From assembly GCA_024138025.1 (NCBI GenBank), contig JAMXBD010001357.1:62001-126000 (forward strand): a stretch of 64,000 nt of DNA, given 5' to 3'. Made by a program: the position numbers and the translations under genes. Under the pieces are notes generated by a model. It saw nothing but the letters and a program-made list of their open reading frames with translations, ran no database searches and was not told the origin of the DNA. Below are positions 1-11,900 of the stretch, in pieces (within the stretch, counting starts at the first letter, position 1; the number at the start of each line of letters is the position of its first letter). Source of the DNA: Combretum micranthum. Its lineage: Eukaryota > Streptophyta > Magnoliopsida > Myrtales > Combretaceae.

Positions 1-20
1 CTGTTCGTCCTACGCACTAA

Positions 21-63
21 GGCCGGCATCAATGGCCGCGGCCATCAAATGTAAGTGCCGGCC
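21..63. repeat. Nested GC-rich inverted repeats in the E1 leader
   Basis: GGCCGGCA at 21-28 is the exact reverse complement of TGCCGGCC at 56-63. Between them ATGGCCGCGGCCAT (32-45) is a perfect 14-base palindrome. The surrounding DNA is AT-rich. The arrangement could fold as a two-level hairpin in RNA. Similar GCCGGC hairpins occur in other LTR elements of this window. Confidence 0.75.
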
Positions 64-228
64 AATCTTGCCCTGTCACGCATGTACATATATTGAAGCT
101 CTGTAAGTTTTTTTTTTCACATCCTATTCATATTCTCTTTCAACAAATTTCTCCACACCTCTCACCCACTCACACCAAGCTACTCCCATACGCCATCACA
201 CACTCGTGGATCACCATCATCATCGCAA

Positions 229-1272
229 GTAAGTTTCCTAACTCCATTTGATCCTCAAATTGTTTTGTTCTTCATTTTCCATTGATGTGGACGGTGTGGT
301 GGCTGCTGCGTTTGATTTCGAAGTGGTGGTTGCGAAATGGGTTTAAGATGAGGGGATTAGAATGAATGGGTTAGGAATGATGGTGAATGTTGGAATCATG
401 AACTCAATCTGAAGTTGTTGCATGTACCTGCGAGTTCAAGAGCACATCCGAAAAATCCTAGCAAATTCGCACATCATGAATAGTATTCGAATTTGCTGAA
501 AAATTGGGTTTTTAAGTGTATGATAAGTTACATGCATGATTTGAGTTGGATAGAGTCCCTATACACTTGTATACACTTAGACTCTCTTTCATTTGTGACA
601 ACTTGAATCCTGATTCTATTGTATGTAGATTGAGAATTCTAGGGTTCTAATGTGGAGAAAATTGGGGGTTTTTTGATTTTGAGACACAAACATGTTTTTA
701 CACGGTTCCAACATAGGGGATAGCGTGTGGATTCAATTGGCTGATACAAATTCATGTTTTGAATCATATGTGGTTGGGATCCATTGTGTTCAATGGTGTT
801 GATGAGTCTACATATCTCTTATGGAATACTTTGTGTTCAAATTTATGATCCATGTTGTTAGCTAATACGATTTCCATGTTTATTTCATGATCTTGAAAGT
901 GACAATTTGGACTTGCAAAATTTGAAAAACCCTCCTCTAACGGTCAAATACTCAGCTGTTTAGTCTAGGCTGCCAGCCTTGAGTTTGTATTGCCAGTGTA
1001 AATCATTACTCCTTCAGTTACTATTCATGGATGATGATTTGTTCTGAATTACTTAGGCAAACCTATTGCAAGGCCTACTTTGAGATCATATGTTATCATT
1101 GATATTGCTGTGTGTGATTATGAATTGCCATAAACTCTCCATTGTTCCTGTCTTGGTTCTTAGTTGTTCTATTCATCTATTTTCACAATGGACACTATCA
1201 CACACCGAACAGTAACCTATATCTGCATCTACTTTGCATTCCCTTTATGCTAAACTCAAACATTTGATGTAG
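229..1272 (+). other. Candidate 5' untranslated-region intron of E1 ORF1
   Basis: A perfect plant donor (GTAAGT) starts at 229, after a CT-rich leader with a possible TATA-like stretch near 86-93. A TTTGATGTAG acceptor ends at 1272, two bases before the ATG of ORF1 (1275). The stretch between has many stops and no ORF, and is T-rich as plant introns are. Splicing is inferred; an unspliced leader is the alternative. Confidence 0.4.
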
Positions 1273-1274
1273 GG

Positions 1275-2434
1275 ATGCCGCCAAAAAAGCTTCCACCCCA
1301 GAAAAAGAAGTCCAAGACCGCTGAAGCATCTTCCTCTAGAGCACCACAACCAGAACTCATCTCGACTAAGGACTTTGCCAAGGCAAGAAAGAAGAAGTTA
1401 AGGGGTATGGAACTCATGAATATCCAATACTTAGACTGGACTGTACTGGATCTTTATGCTGGTAGATTTGCTACCACAAACTGTCCAAGATTGAACTTGG
1501 TTCACACTTTTCTCAATCCAAGAACCAGCCTACCGGGATATAACCATAGAGTTCCTGTCAACTCTGACGATGGAGAAAGAGGACCATGCCACTTTTATGC
1601 AATTTCAGGGATATGGAGAAGTCCATAGGGTTGATGCGAAGCGTATGGGATACCTGCTAGGACTCTATGATGATCCACAAACTGCCATGGCATTACCCAA
1701 CTCCTGGCCCGCTGATATGGATCCTTCAACATTCTGGCTTCAGCTTACAGCTCCTAGCACCAAGCCATTTGAACCGTCCAAATCTCACACCACTGACTTC
1801 CCAGCTACGGAACACAAATTACTTCATCACATATTAGCTCATACCATCAGCGGTAAGAAAACCAGCTACAGTAAGGTCACCAACTCTGATATGTTTTATC
1901 TTTATAGCTTGACAACTAGCCATAGAATTGACTTGGGTGTGGAGGTCGCCAATTATTTGGATAAACAAAGCACGGATACAAGGACCAAAGTCATCCTTTG
2001 TGGGGGCTATATCACAGCTCTACTGAAAGGGATGGGTATCTTCCGAGAGCCTGAGGGAGATGAGGGCATCCCTTGCAAATGATATTTGATGCCCCTTTCA
2101 GATTATGGGGATTATCAAAGGGATCCAACAGGACTGATCAAGCCGAAGAGATCGAGGCCCTTGAATGGCTCCCGTAAGTAGGCCATCCACACACCGGACT
2201 ACCCCTCCTGCGAGTTCACATGACCAGTTGTTGCAAGAAATCAAGGAACTCAAAGAGGAAAACAAAAAAGAGAGAGAACGGAACAGGAAAGAGCGGAAAA
2301 AGAACAAGAAGTTTCGAACCACCCTGTTCCAGATGCTGAAGTCCGCTTTTGCTTGCAATACATCCACAGATGTCTCGGAGTTTCAGTACCAGACATCCAG
2401 TGAGGAGGACAGCGACCCTGAGGCTGATAGCTAG
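1275..2434 (+). pseudogene. ORF1 (Athila-type retrotransposon protein), broken
   Basis: Three pieces lie in three frames. Piece 1 (1275-1628) begins MPPKK and is very basic in its first 45 residues. Piece 2 (1570-2082) overlaps it in another frame and has the pattern known from Athila ORF1 proteins: FxxFxGYxEVxRxD followed by MGYLLGLYDDP, then a helical part with HHILAHTISGK and MFYLYSLTTSHRIDLG. It stops at a TGA (2080-2082) and its frame stays open for 32 codons beyond. Piece 3 (2165-2434) is a charged coiled coil (QEIKELKEENKKERER) with an acidic tail. The role in the family is poorly known; ORF1 is thought to be gag-like. At least one frameshift near 1560-1600, one stop and a second shift near 2165 make this copy non-functional. 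The family call is from remembered pattern, not from a search. Confidence 0.6.
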
Positions 2435-2719
2435 AGTTCTGCTAGCTGCTTTATCTTCTGCTGACTTTGATTTTGTCTTGCCTACATTTTATATCCGTTT
2501 AAGCACCCAAACCTTTGGGTAGACTTATGATGACTTGTTTCTACAATTTGACCTTGCTTTTGCTATCTCTTTGTTTTTGTATCCGATTGATCACAGGATC
2601 CATAGCACTCGATCTGAATTGCCAAAGGAACTCGCAATTGCACCTATATTGTGCAACAACCCAGGGAAGAATCGTTACTCCTTTTTCCTTTAATTTTTGT
2701 GTGCAATTGAGCTGATTCA

Positions 2720-2760
2720 GAACAGTGAGGACACTGTTCAGACTAGGTGTGGGGGAGGGA
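2720..2760 (+). promoter_or_regulatory. Internal hairpin plus polypurine tract of E1
   Basis: GAACAGTG (2720-2727), loop AGGA, CACTGTTC (2732-2739) form a perfect 8-base-pair stem. Seven bases later comes GTGTGGGGGAGGGA (2747-2760). The layout matches the terminal polypurine tract of the same element and both tracts of E2. It may be a central polypurine tract, where plus-strand DNA synthesis could also start; that role is inferred. Confidence 0.7.
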
Positions 2761-3320
2761 ATAAACATGAGGAGAATTGAATATTACTGCTTGCTGAAAT
2801 CTGAAATTTGACTATACTTTGCATATACAGGATATCTGAATTGATCTGAAATGTTTGCACCCACACTATGAACTGTTAGATTGTTGTCCTCAAGCACTAT
2901 ATGGCAATTTCAGGCCAAATTTTTCAAAAATTTATGAAATCTGGAGATTGTGATGAATATTGTGATAGCATCTATATAAATATGGAAATTGACTTGTTAA
3001 AATGCCTTACTCACCTACTGTTGTGATCATAATACTTGGTTAAAAATTGAGTAGCAAAATCTTTATTGAATAAACTTACCTTGTATTTAGTTTTAGAATC
3101 GGAAATTTAAGAGTAGGTCGAGTTCTTAAGTGAAAAATAAACAAGTCTACTTCTAGGAATAAATTAGCATGTATATACTCCTCTTGAATTCTTTTTAAAA
3201 CAAGAATTTTTCAACAAATAGTAAAAGAGGTAAATGACACTTTTTACTTAGTGATCCATAAAAAAGTCTTTTATGTGTGTGCATTCAAAGTAAAGAAACA
3301 AGCATAGCCACTACTCCGCT

Positions 3321-3559
3321 GACTTGAGCATTTGAGTTATGAGTATCCAAACTTGAATGTTAGAGTGAGAGAGAGTTCTTAGGGGTCCCTTTAAAACCCG
3401 GTCACTTGGGTGATGAGCCCGGGATGTATCGACTCGATGAACTCACTATAACGATAAGGGAGGAAAGGCAAAAGTTCACTATATGAGCTTTGAAAAAAAA
3501 AAAAAAAGAGCTGAAAAGAAGCGGGCAAAAACCCGTCCAGAGAATACTCTCTGAAGGCT
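3321..3559 (+). other. Conserved non-coding block shared with E2
   Basis: About 240 bases match 46018-46272 of E2 closely, although the LTRs and coding parts of the two elements are unrelated by eye. The best part includes CCCTTTAAAACC, GGTCACTTGGGTGATGAGCC and CGACTCGATGAACTCACTAT. It ends with the hairpin CGGG-caaaaa-CCCG (3522-3535) and then CAGAG/CTCTG. No long ORF spans it in either element, so conservation looks like an RNA or DNA signal. Confidence 0.75.
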
Positions 3560-3976
3560 CAATATATGCTTGAATGAATCAAAAAGAAAATGAATGCTAA
3601 AGCATCATTGAAATAAGACTTACAATGAATATGGAGAAATCTAGGGAATGGTTGATATCATATGCTTTTACTTTATGTTGCGAGGAGTATATCTGTTAAA
3701 TATCCAATGAAGTCCAAATGGGTGTTTTTCCTTACTGAACTGAGAATTTACTTTTGAATGGAAGAATCTTTTGCTAAACATATGGATTAAAGTTTGTTTT
3801 GTTTAGATTAGCTTTTGAATTTTGATTGAAGTATTTTAATTGCATGGAATCAGTTTGGTTAGAGCGGTAGGCACTTAAACTACATGTCATAAGAATAATC
3901 AAAGAAAGATGCTTGGAATTTTAAAAGTGAAAGTTAGCACTCTCTATGATAGATTTCAATTGTGGTTCTAATTGTT

Positions 3977-4012
3977 TTGCTTGAGGACAAGCAATGGTTC
4001 AGGTGTGGGGGA
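3977..4012 (+). promoter_or_regulatory. Terminal hairpin and polypurine tract of E1
   Basis: TTGCTTG-AGGA-CAAGCAA (3977-3994) is a perfect 7-base-pair hairpin, followed by 8 bases and GTGTGGGGGA (4003-4012), just before the LTR start at 4016. A purine tract at this place primes plus-strand DNA synthesis in Ty3/gypsy elements. The role of the hairpin is unknown to me. Confidence 0.8.
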
Positions 4013-4015
4013 ATT

Positions 4016-5433
4016 TGTTAAGACGGAATATACTCAATTTTTATTGAGTAAAATATGTTAATCTATTATTAATTTTATAGAAATCCAAAAGAATTGATAC
4101 TTAATCGAGTTTAATGTCGTGTTTCAGGTTTTATAAAGTAAATGGAACGGTTTGGCGAAATTGGGCATGAGTTTGTAACAAGCTTCAAGGATCAATATCA
4201 CTTTCAATGGAATGCATAAGTACTCACAATTTCATTCCAAACTCGGGATGATTTGCTATCATTACTATTAGCTTTCTCATGAACTATAGCAATAGCAAAC
4301 ACATTTGGAGGATATACAAGGTTCGAAATTCGTCCAGAACATCCAAAGCCGCCAGCCATCATGGAAAAGCCGCCGGCCAACATTCATGGCCGGCACTGGG
4401 AGATTCATGGCTGCCGGCCATGGAGCCGGCCATCAAGAGTACGCCAATTGTTTCGCGAATAATAGCTGCCAGCCTTGTTGCGACATGCCTCCAGCCATCT
4501 TTCATGCGAAAAACACTCTTATATCTGATGTTTATCTCACATATATAAAGAAATAGGAGAGAGAAAAGAATTCATTCATTATTCTTTCATTGTTTGTTCT
4601 TGTTATTGATGCTCTCAAGAAACCCTAGTTTTATTTTCTTGATCATGAGTAACTAATTACTCAATCTAGCCGAGGATTATTACGGGATCAATTCATCAAA
4701 GATTGTGAGATCCAATTGAACTATTGAGTTTATTTTGTTTATGAATATTCATACTTCATCTATTTGAATTATTAGAATTGTTTTGATTGATCATTACGAA
4801 TTAGGCCTATTTGTTTGTTGACAAAGCGATTATTGTTATTTGGAATGTCAAATCCGTAATTGTTTGATTGTTCAATATAAGTAATACGATAACATGATTA
4901 GTTGCAGAATAAGTGATTGATTTATGTTATGGTGATTTATGATCTAATTTAAATAGTTCATGCTTTTGATCTGTTGATTAGAATTGGTAGTCTCTCTAAT
5001 TAGTAATGCTATTGATAGATTAAATCTTAAGAGCTTATTTAGGGTTGTCTAATCAATAAGGGAATAATTAAAGATCGTATCTTGATTATCGATATTCTAA
5101 GGAGAGATAGATCTTCAGAGCTTGTTGAAGGTCATAACCAATTTATTCATGAATTAGAATAACAATCCTTGCATCAATGATCATCTTTATGAATTGAATC
5201 GTGATAATTCTTGGTTAGAACTTTTACTATTGAATTTACACTAATAAACGTATTTGTTAATTTTAGAAATCAATTATTTTCTAATTAATCGTTTATACAA
5301 AACCCCCGATTTTTATTCCCTTTTGCTAGTTATTAAAATAGAGTAGATTTTCCCAGTCCCTGTGGAGACGATCCTGCTCACTACTATTTACAAAATTTTA
5401 AGAGTAGGTTATTTAATTTTGTTGGATTCGACA
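4016..5433 (+). repeat. 3' LTR of E1
   Basis: Starts TGTTAAGACGG directly after the polypurine tract and is taken to end ATTCGACA at 5433, giving about 1.4 kb; the right end is the less certain one because the 5' LTR is not in the window for comparison. It has GCCGGC-rich inverted repeats at 4385-4422 and a TATA box (TATATAAAG, 4542-4550) with a CT-rich stretch after it, as expected of an LTR promoter. The stretch near 5352-5372, CAGTCCCTGTGGAGACGATC, is typical of plant Athila/Tat U5 regions. Confidence 0.7.
4385..4422. repeat. GCCGGC inverted repeat upstream of the E1 LTR TATA box
   Basis: CATGGCCGGC (4385-4394) and GCCGGCCATG (4413-4422) are exact reverse complements separated by 18 bases. 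Further GCCGGC copies lie just outside (4372-4378, 4425-4430). The stem lies about 120 bases before the TATA box. Confidence 0.75.
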
Positions 5434-6549
5434 CCACCCAGTCACCTTTAGCTCCCATAGTCTAGTTTCAAGTCCTTGCTAAATTCATCTTCCAGTTTCT
5501 GCCATCAGTTCATTTAAAAAAACCTTAGTACTTAAAGTTTAAATAAATCAAAAAGATTCTAGTAGAAAGTTGGCCTAAAAAACTAAGGTTCAACTATTTA
5601 TGCTGGATGGCATACATGATACGTAATAGAATACATGAGGGATGCCAATAGGCTTGAGCAAGAGTTTGATGTATGGAGTTCCAATCCTCAAACAAAGAGA
5701 GAACTTAAGATCACTAACTTAGTTAGTAGAAGTGGTAACGGTGTAGAAAAAAGATAATTCAAACTATCTGATATACTAATAGTTAATCTCCATTTATAAC
5801 CAGTTTTCTTTTCAATTAGAAGTTACACTAAGATAAGTTTAGATACAAATTTTTTATTCATATTTGACCATGACCTACTGGCAATGTTAGGCAATGCTTA
5901 GCAGGAGAAAATCCTTGCCATCCATTTTCTAGTATAAAATTACATTGTATCCTCAAGATGCTAACATCTCAATTCCTTTCTATGCTTTCGTATGCTGACC
6001 AGCTTTATATCTTACTTTTAGTATATTCTATTACATATTTGGAGTTATGAAAGCTCAAGGCAATATGATAAAACTAAAGTTTAGGCTACAACAGAGATTT
6101 TTTGTTTTTTAGTCCAGCAATAAAGATTTCACCAAATATTTTTCTTATGAGCATGGGAATAAGATCATGTAAATGGGTGATTATTATCAAAGTTATCGCA
6201 TAGAGTATATTTTCCATAATACATTGATTCACCTACCTGGATTGCTTGGATCTCCTGGAGATGAAGCTAAAGCCATCCTGTTCCAAAACACACACACACA
6301 CACAAACACAGATAGATAGAGATGGAGGTAAAATAAAATGAAATAAAAAAAATGTTACCCAACTTTTGCTTCACACTAGATCCTCATTCATTTATACCAT
6401 TAATCCAAATGCATCATTGACTAAAATCCTAAATCTTTCCTCGTTCTTTTTAGTAAGCAAATAGCAAAACATGCACATACGAACAAAAGACACACATACA
6501 AAAAGAAAAATGCACCATATTTGAAACACCACCATGCCTGGGACGATCA
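5434..6549. other. No gene seen; probably inside a CACTA element
   Basis: AT-rich DNA with no ORF of note on either strand. A (CA)n run lies at about 6287-6303. Since the solo LTR on its right sits in CACTA sequence (see 12258-13081), this stretch is probably also CACTA interior, but no CACTA terminus was found on this side. Confidence 0.4.
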
Positions 6550-7268
6550 AAAGCTGTCACGACTTTATTGTGGGGACCTAACAGGATTTATCTAAAGCCA
6601 TCATATCACGTGTGCACCCGTAACATGAGAGCCGTCTTGTATGTCAAAGTATACAAGACTCTATTTATTTATAAATATTTATTCTACAAATGATAAATAT
6701 ATTACAGTATTTCAACTATGGAATTTGATTTTCCAATTTCCACCAAGATCGTAGAGAATCGGTATCCCCCACCAAATAGTGAAATTGGGTTTCCAAACTA
6801 CAACATACAAAATTCAAAATTCATTTAATTTACATTCTAAGTTTCCATATCCTATATCTCTATCTTTAATAAAGTTTGTTGGAGAAGCTCTCTTCACACA
6901 TTCCTAGCCCAATCCCAGCTAGTAATTATCCTGCACAAAAACTGTAGGGGGGTGAGCGAACCATGGGCTCAGTGAATAACCAGACTTATCACAACAAGCA
7001 AGTTATTATCAATCATATGTAATGCATCAATCAAACACATGAACAATTACAAGCTTGGACAATCCGGAATCCAAACAGGATGGAGATTTACGCCCTCTCA
7101 TCGGGGTTGAAGGAACCGATACCTGAATCACCTACCCAGGAGAAACTAAGTACACAGGAATCCATAATCCTCACAATTATTATCTCTTTATGTTAATGAA
7201 GTTTTAAACACTCATTCCTGTCTTGTACCTTAGAAACTCCACTAAGTGTTAGCCATTTCACAGCGATA

Positions 7269-7307
7269 CCATGGGCGGCGTCCTTCGTTACCAGTTAGTT
7301 CCCATGG
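7269..7307. repeat. Conserved hairpin in S1
   Basis: CCATGGG (7269-7275) pairs perfectly with CCCATGG (7301-7307). The same site in S2 (24542-24582) and S3 (36808-36851) keeps the pairing with different bases. Confidence 0.65.
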
Positions 7308-8709
7308 AATCGACAGAACAAGGTAAACTTGCGTAGAACTAATAGCCCATTGCCTAGAAAAACCAAGTATTACCAAGAACCGAAATTCTAACACGTGATA
7401 GGTGTTAGTAAAAATATAATGCAGTTTATGCAAATCGTGCAATGCATGTCCATTTCATTTATAGTACCGACAGTTGTTAATCAAGTTTAAGGCGATCATA
7501 CAATTTACAAACAATCGTCAACATATTTCATACAATATTTATCATACAATAGGATTATTGCTTATATTATGATAATTTGCCATTCAATCATACACCACGC
7601 ATCATGCTGTATCCCAATCCCGCATGCATATCAATTGAATATATATATATATATATTATTCCAAATGCAACTATACTACAAGCCACAAACAATGTAACAA
7701 GTCTAAGTTACTCACCTGGGGTCCTCGCTAAGCTGTTGTATAAGCTACCGGAAATCCGGAAATTGATCTATTTTCCTATGAAAGGAAATAACAGAGATTT
7801 ATTATTGGATTATTTCTGTAAGAGAAGTCTTCCTATAATTTAAAGGTATTGGTCTCTATCGTCGGATATTAGACTAAGTTTGTCATGTTAATTACTGTAT
7901 CGTTAAATAATTTAATTGAATTCTTATAGGTGCCTAACTATTCCGTATCGATATTTGGTATAGTTTTTATTAATTGCTATCTATATTTTTTTTTTTATTT
8001 AAGGGGTTTGTCTTTTCTTAAGTTTTACTGCTTTTAATAGAAGATTTTCATTTATTAATTCTTTGCCCGTCAACCTCATCTATCTCTCAAATTGGTATTT
8101 TTATTTATTTAAGGATATGTTTTGGTATCTATATCTTTCAAAAGTTATAAAAATCATATGTAGATATCAAATTTCTATTATACTTCAGTTTCATTCTTAT
8201 TGCAAAACAGGCTAAGTTTACTACTATAATATTATTAGTAATATTGGTTTTGAAATGTTAATATCGATATTAGTAGTAATACAAGTATAAAGTAGCAACT
8301 ATCTTCATGTTATTGGTAAATAATAACATCAGTGACAAAAATAATAATAGAATTATTGTTAATATAAATATAATGACCTTAATGTAAAAATAACAGTTTT
8401 GATAATTCTAATGAAAGTATCAATAATACGGAATACTATAAACAGTAGTAATAATAATGATAATAATCATAACTATATTGATAGAAATAACAATAGCATT
8501 TATGTTGGTTGAAAACTGAATGAACTTCTATTTATGATTTCTTATTTGTTTTAAATTCGATTGTATAAATAGTTGTTTTGATAGTACTCTTCGAGTAATT
8601 TTAGTAGTAGAATTATTTTCGAGAAAGACTTGTACGATTTTTAGATTTATGAAATACATGTATAGGTTTCAAATGAATTCTAACAATTGTAGTCAAAACT
8701 TGTTTTGAT

Positions 8710-8985
8710 CATATCTAACTCATTTCTAATCCGTTTTTGACGAATAAATAGTCGTTTTCATAGTATTTTCCGAGTACAATCCATTAGTGGTGTTATTTTT
8801 ATCAAACAAAGTCATTAAGGAGGTGAAAAAAGCAAGAACAGCCCGTGCTGTTCGTAAAAATCTGGCAGCTGTGTTTTCATTTTTGCTTTTGTAATATCTA
8901 ATTCGTTTCTTATCCGTTTTTAACAAATAAGTAGTCGATTTCATAGGATTTTTCGTGTTATTTCCATTGGTGAGGTCGTTTTTGG
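8710..8985. repeat. Diverged tandem duplication in S1
   Basis: About 95 bases at 8710-8805 are repeated in diverged form at 8888-8985 (landmarks: TCTAAT-TCCGTTTTT, AATAARTAGTCG, TTTCATAG, CCATTRGTG). A weaker third copy may lie at 8555-8630. The repeat period is about 178 bases. Confidence 0.55.
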
Positions 8986-11900
8986 CTTACAACAACCACA
9001 TCAATACAGTTTATTCATTCTTCCCAACTGTCTACATGAGTTATTTGAAGTTTAATTTGGCTTGTTGTGATTTAAGTGTAGTTTTGGTCCTACCTTTCTA
9101 AGATTTGAACTTCTACACTTATAAATCTTCAACTTAATGTGTTTATATACCAAATAGTCTAGATAGCATAAATATATTATTAGACTAATCTTGATAAATT
9201 TGTAAGACAAATTCCTACAAATCAACATAACGAATATTTGAACTCAACGTAATTCTTACCTTGATTGGGTCATAGGATGATTTTAGCTCCTCATTCTTGA
9301 TGAAATTAATGATCTAAAGAGAAATGTTAGAAAGTGAGTAACTTAGGAAAAACTAGTCTAGCTAAACTATCATATATATCTATTTGATTTTCTTACCTTG
9401 TTGAGTCTAAATTCCAACTTGAATCTATGGTAAACCAAGGCCATTCAACTTGGTTTTTGATGTTGTTGAAAGAAGGGATTTGGTATTTTTGGATGTGGTT
9501 GATGCTTTGATAGGTTATATGAAGTAGGGTAAAGTTTATATTTGCTTTAGAATTCCTCAAAGGTTGTCTAGGTGGATGAATATGCAAGGTGAAGAGGGCT
9601 GGTCGCACTTTCCTTTGTAGCTATATTTTTAGAGTAAATTTGTGAGAGTTGAGAGCTAAATTTGTAACTACCTCAAGTCTATATATATGTATTAATGTTA
9701 GGTTAGAGTTAGGACAGAAAAGAGAGTGTTTTGGACTTATTAAATTCAAGTTTTCTGATGTCAATTTTTGGGTAGAAATTTCATGCGAATTTGAGAACGA
9801 ATTTTGGATGAATTTGTGTGAAATTTGTGACTAATTTCTAGGGGCATTAATTGGGTTTGTTTGTTAGTTAATTAAGTCCATTTATGTGTGTAAATTAGGA
9901 GCTTAAGTTGCACAAAAATCGGGTTCAAATTGTATGAAAACAGAGGCAAAAATCCAAGAGTTTTGCTGCAGTTTTGGTTTGTTGTTTTCTATCTTGGTTT
10001 TCATAGATTTTCCATCAGATTTGTCCTGTTATTTTCTAGCCAATAATTGGTGTTTGTAGTGTACATTTGGGGGCTTTTAATTGGTGATTATTTGGTCAAA
10101 ATTATCAGCTCAACTAAGCTTATATTTTTCCTCCGAATCAAAGCTGGAATGCGTGTGTGTGGGGCTGTCTCATGGTGGAGTTCTTGTCCAATTTTCCAGC
10201 CTATATTCAACTTGTTTTGGCTGGGATTCTTACGCATTTAGTGTTGATTATATATGTGGAGTTTTTGTATTGGTTTGCATGTCTTTTTCAGTTGAAATTT
10301 GGGAGCTCAACTTTGATCAAAGTTGGATGGAAAATGCAGTGTTGTAGTCGTGAATTCCAAGCTCTACTGCTGCTGCTTTGACTTCAACTTTGAAGGCTCT
10401 GTTTTTCAGCTTGAATTGGAACTTGGAATGTGTGGAATGCAGCCGAAATCCACTGTTTACCGTGAGAATTCTACTCATTGCACTTTTGTTTTTAGCGTGG
10501 AGATTTCTATTCCGTGTGAAGACTCCTCCTTTACTGTGCCGTGATTTTCTTGTCCAAGTTGACCTTCTATTTCTTGCATGGATTGGAGTGTGAAGATGTA
10601 GTCGTGTCCTTCGTTTCTTCTGTTCGTGAAGCATCTTCCAGCGTAGAATTTGCAACATGATCGTGTGTGGCTAGATTCAACCAATTTCTTCTCTGCCTCT
10701 TGCGTGGAACTCAGCAGCAGATTCCTTTGCTGCTGTGCTGCTCGTGGAATCCAGCGTGTGCAATGCGAACGCTGATGCGTGAACTGCTCGTGCGTGGAAT
10801 TGGATTGCGCGTGGAGTTTTTCAGCCGCTGCTTCATGTTCGTGGTGTTGAGTTGTAGCGCGTGGAACAAACTACTACACCGGTCCTCTGTTTCTTTTAAA
10901 TTCCTCGGACATGAAGATGCAGCCTGACTCCACTGCAGCGGCTCTATTTCTTCCAATTGTGAAGGCTCCTCTGTTCCACGTAACATCCAATTTCGGTTCC
11001 AGTTTTCTTCTTCTTTATTTTTATTTTATTTTATTTTATTATATATATATACACTAATTTACTAAAATATTTCATCAAATTTTTGTTTATAATATTTAAT
11101 TAAATAATAGTTTTATAACGTATGTTCATACCGATTAAATAGGAGTTTTATTGAATTAAAATTTCCTAAGTTACTACAAAACTTTAAGTTGTTTATACAT
11201 ACAAATTTTTAGTTTCAATTTTACACAATTAATTAATTTTTTTTTTTAACTTACGCGATTAAATTTTTCAAGTTCAATAGATTAAATCGGGAATCAAATC
11301 TTATTAAATTCAGAATTCCTTTACAAGTATAACAATGGGTTTTAAAATTTTAATGTTAGATCTAGATTAATTTTTGTTGATCTGTATTGGTATATATGAT
11401 GTATATATAATCTTAGTATTTCCTCTTTGAGTTATTATTCTATACCGATAAGCTCTATTATTAAACTGTATCTTATTGGTTTTGAAATTTAGAGTTACTT
11501 CTGATTATTTCGTGAATTATCAGTTCAATGTACGAAATCTCGTTTTTAGTATCTATTAAGGTCACGGAAATTTGTATTTGGGTCTTTCAAGCTACGAATG
11601 AGTTTATTATAATTCATAGATCTATTCTAGGGTTTTCTGTTCAATCATATATTTTATATTAGTTTCACATTTACCAATTTATTCATTTGCTAGTTATGAA
11701 AATTATTAAAGGTTATGTTGGCAATTCCAGATTTCAATTTCTAAAATCTGTAAATCGTTTAATTAGAATTATTGGTGTAAGTTAAATATTTATTTAAGAG
11801 CTAGATTCTTAGATATACCAAACATTATGTTTTACTGTATTAGAGTTATTTACACTAATTTGTTATTAGCAATATATTTTTATCTAGGCTACTCAATATT

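Larger units (their letters stand above)
1..5433 (+). mobile_element. E1: Athila/Tat-like Ty3/gypsy element, 3' part
   Basis: The element enters from the left edge and reads rightward. Seen in order: a GC-rich leader, a candidate intron, a broken ORF1 (1275-2434), a non-coding stretch with two hairpin-polypurine modules and a conserved block, and a 3' LTR starting TGTTAAGACGG at 4016. No protease, reverse transcriptase or integrase is visible, so this copy is either non-autonomous or deleted. The 5' LTR and primer binding site lie outside the window. Assignment to the Athila/Tat group rests on the ORF1 type and on the GTGTGGGGGA polypurine tract, which also occurs in E2, where a tRNA-Asp primer site is visible. 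Confidence 0.65.

Noticed and set aside
1275..2434. E1 ORF1 as a host gene with intron, leader and coiled-coil protein.
   Set aside because: The polypurine tract and LTR downstream, and the non-coding block shared with E2, place it in a retroelement.
6240..6280. Minus-strand mini-exon reading ALASSPGDPSNPG between plausible splice sites.
   Set aside because: It recalls the proline-rich tail of CACTA proteins, but it is only 13 codons, on the opposite strand to the other CACTA exon nearby, and without a continuing exon.
10047..10986. Cluster of overlapping ORFs on both strands inside S1.
   Set aside because: They lie in a less AT-rich stretch where stops are rare, overlap one another on both strands, and contain no recognisable domain.
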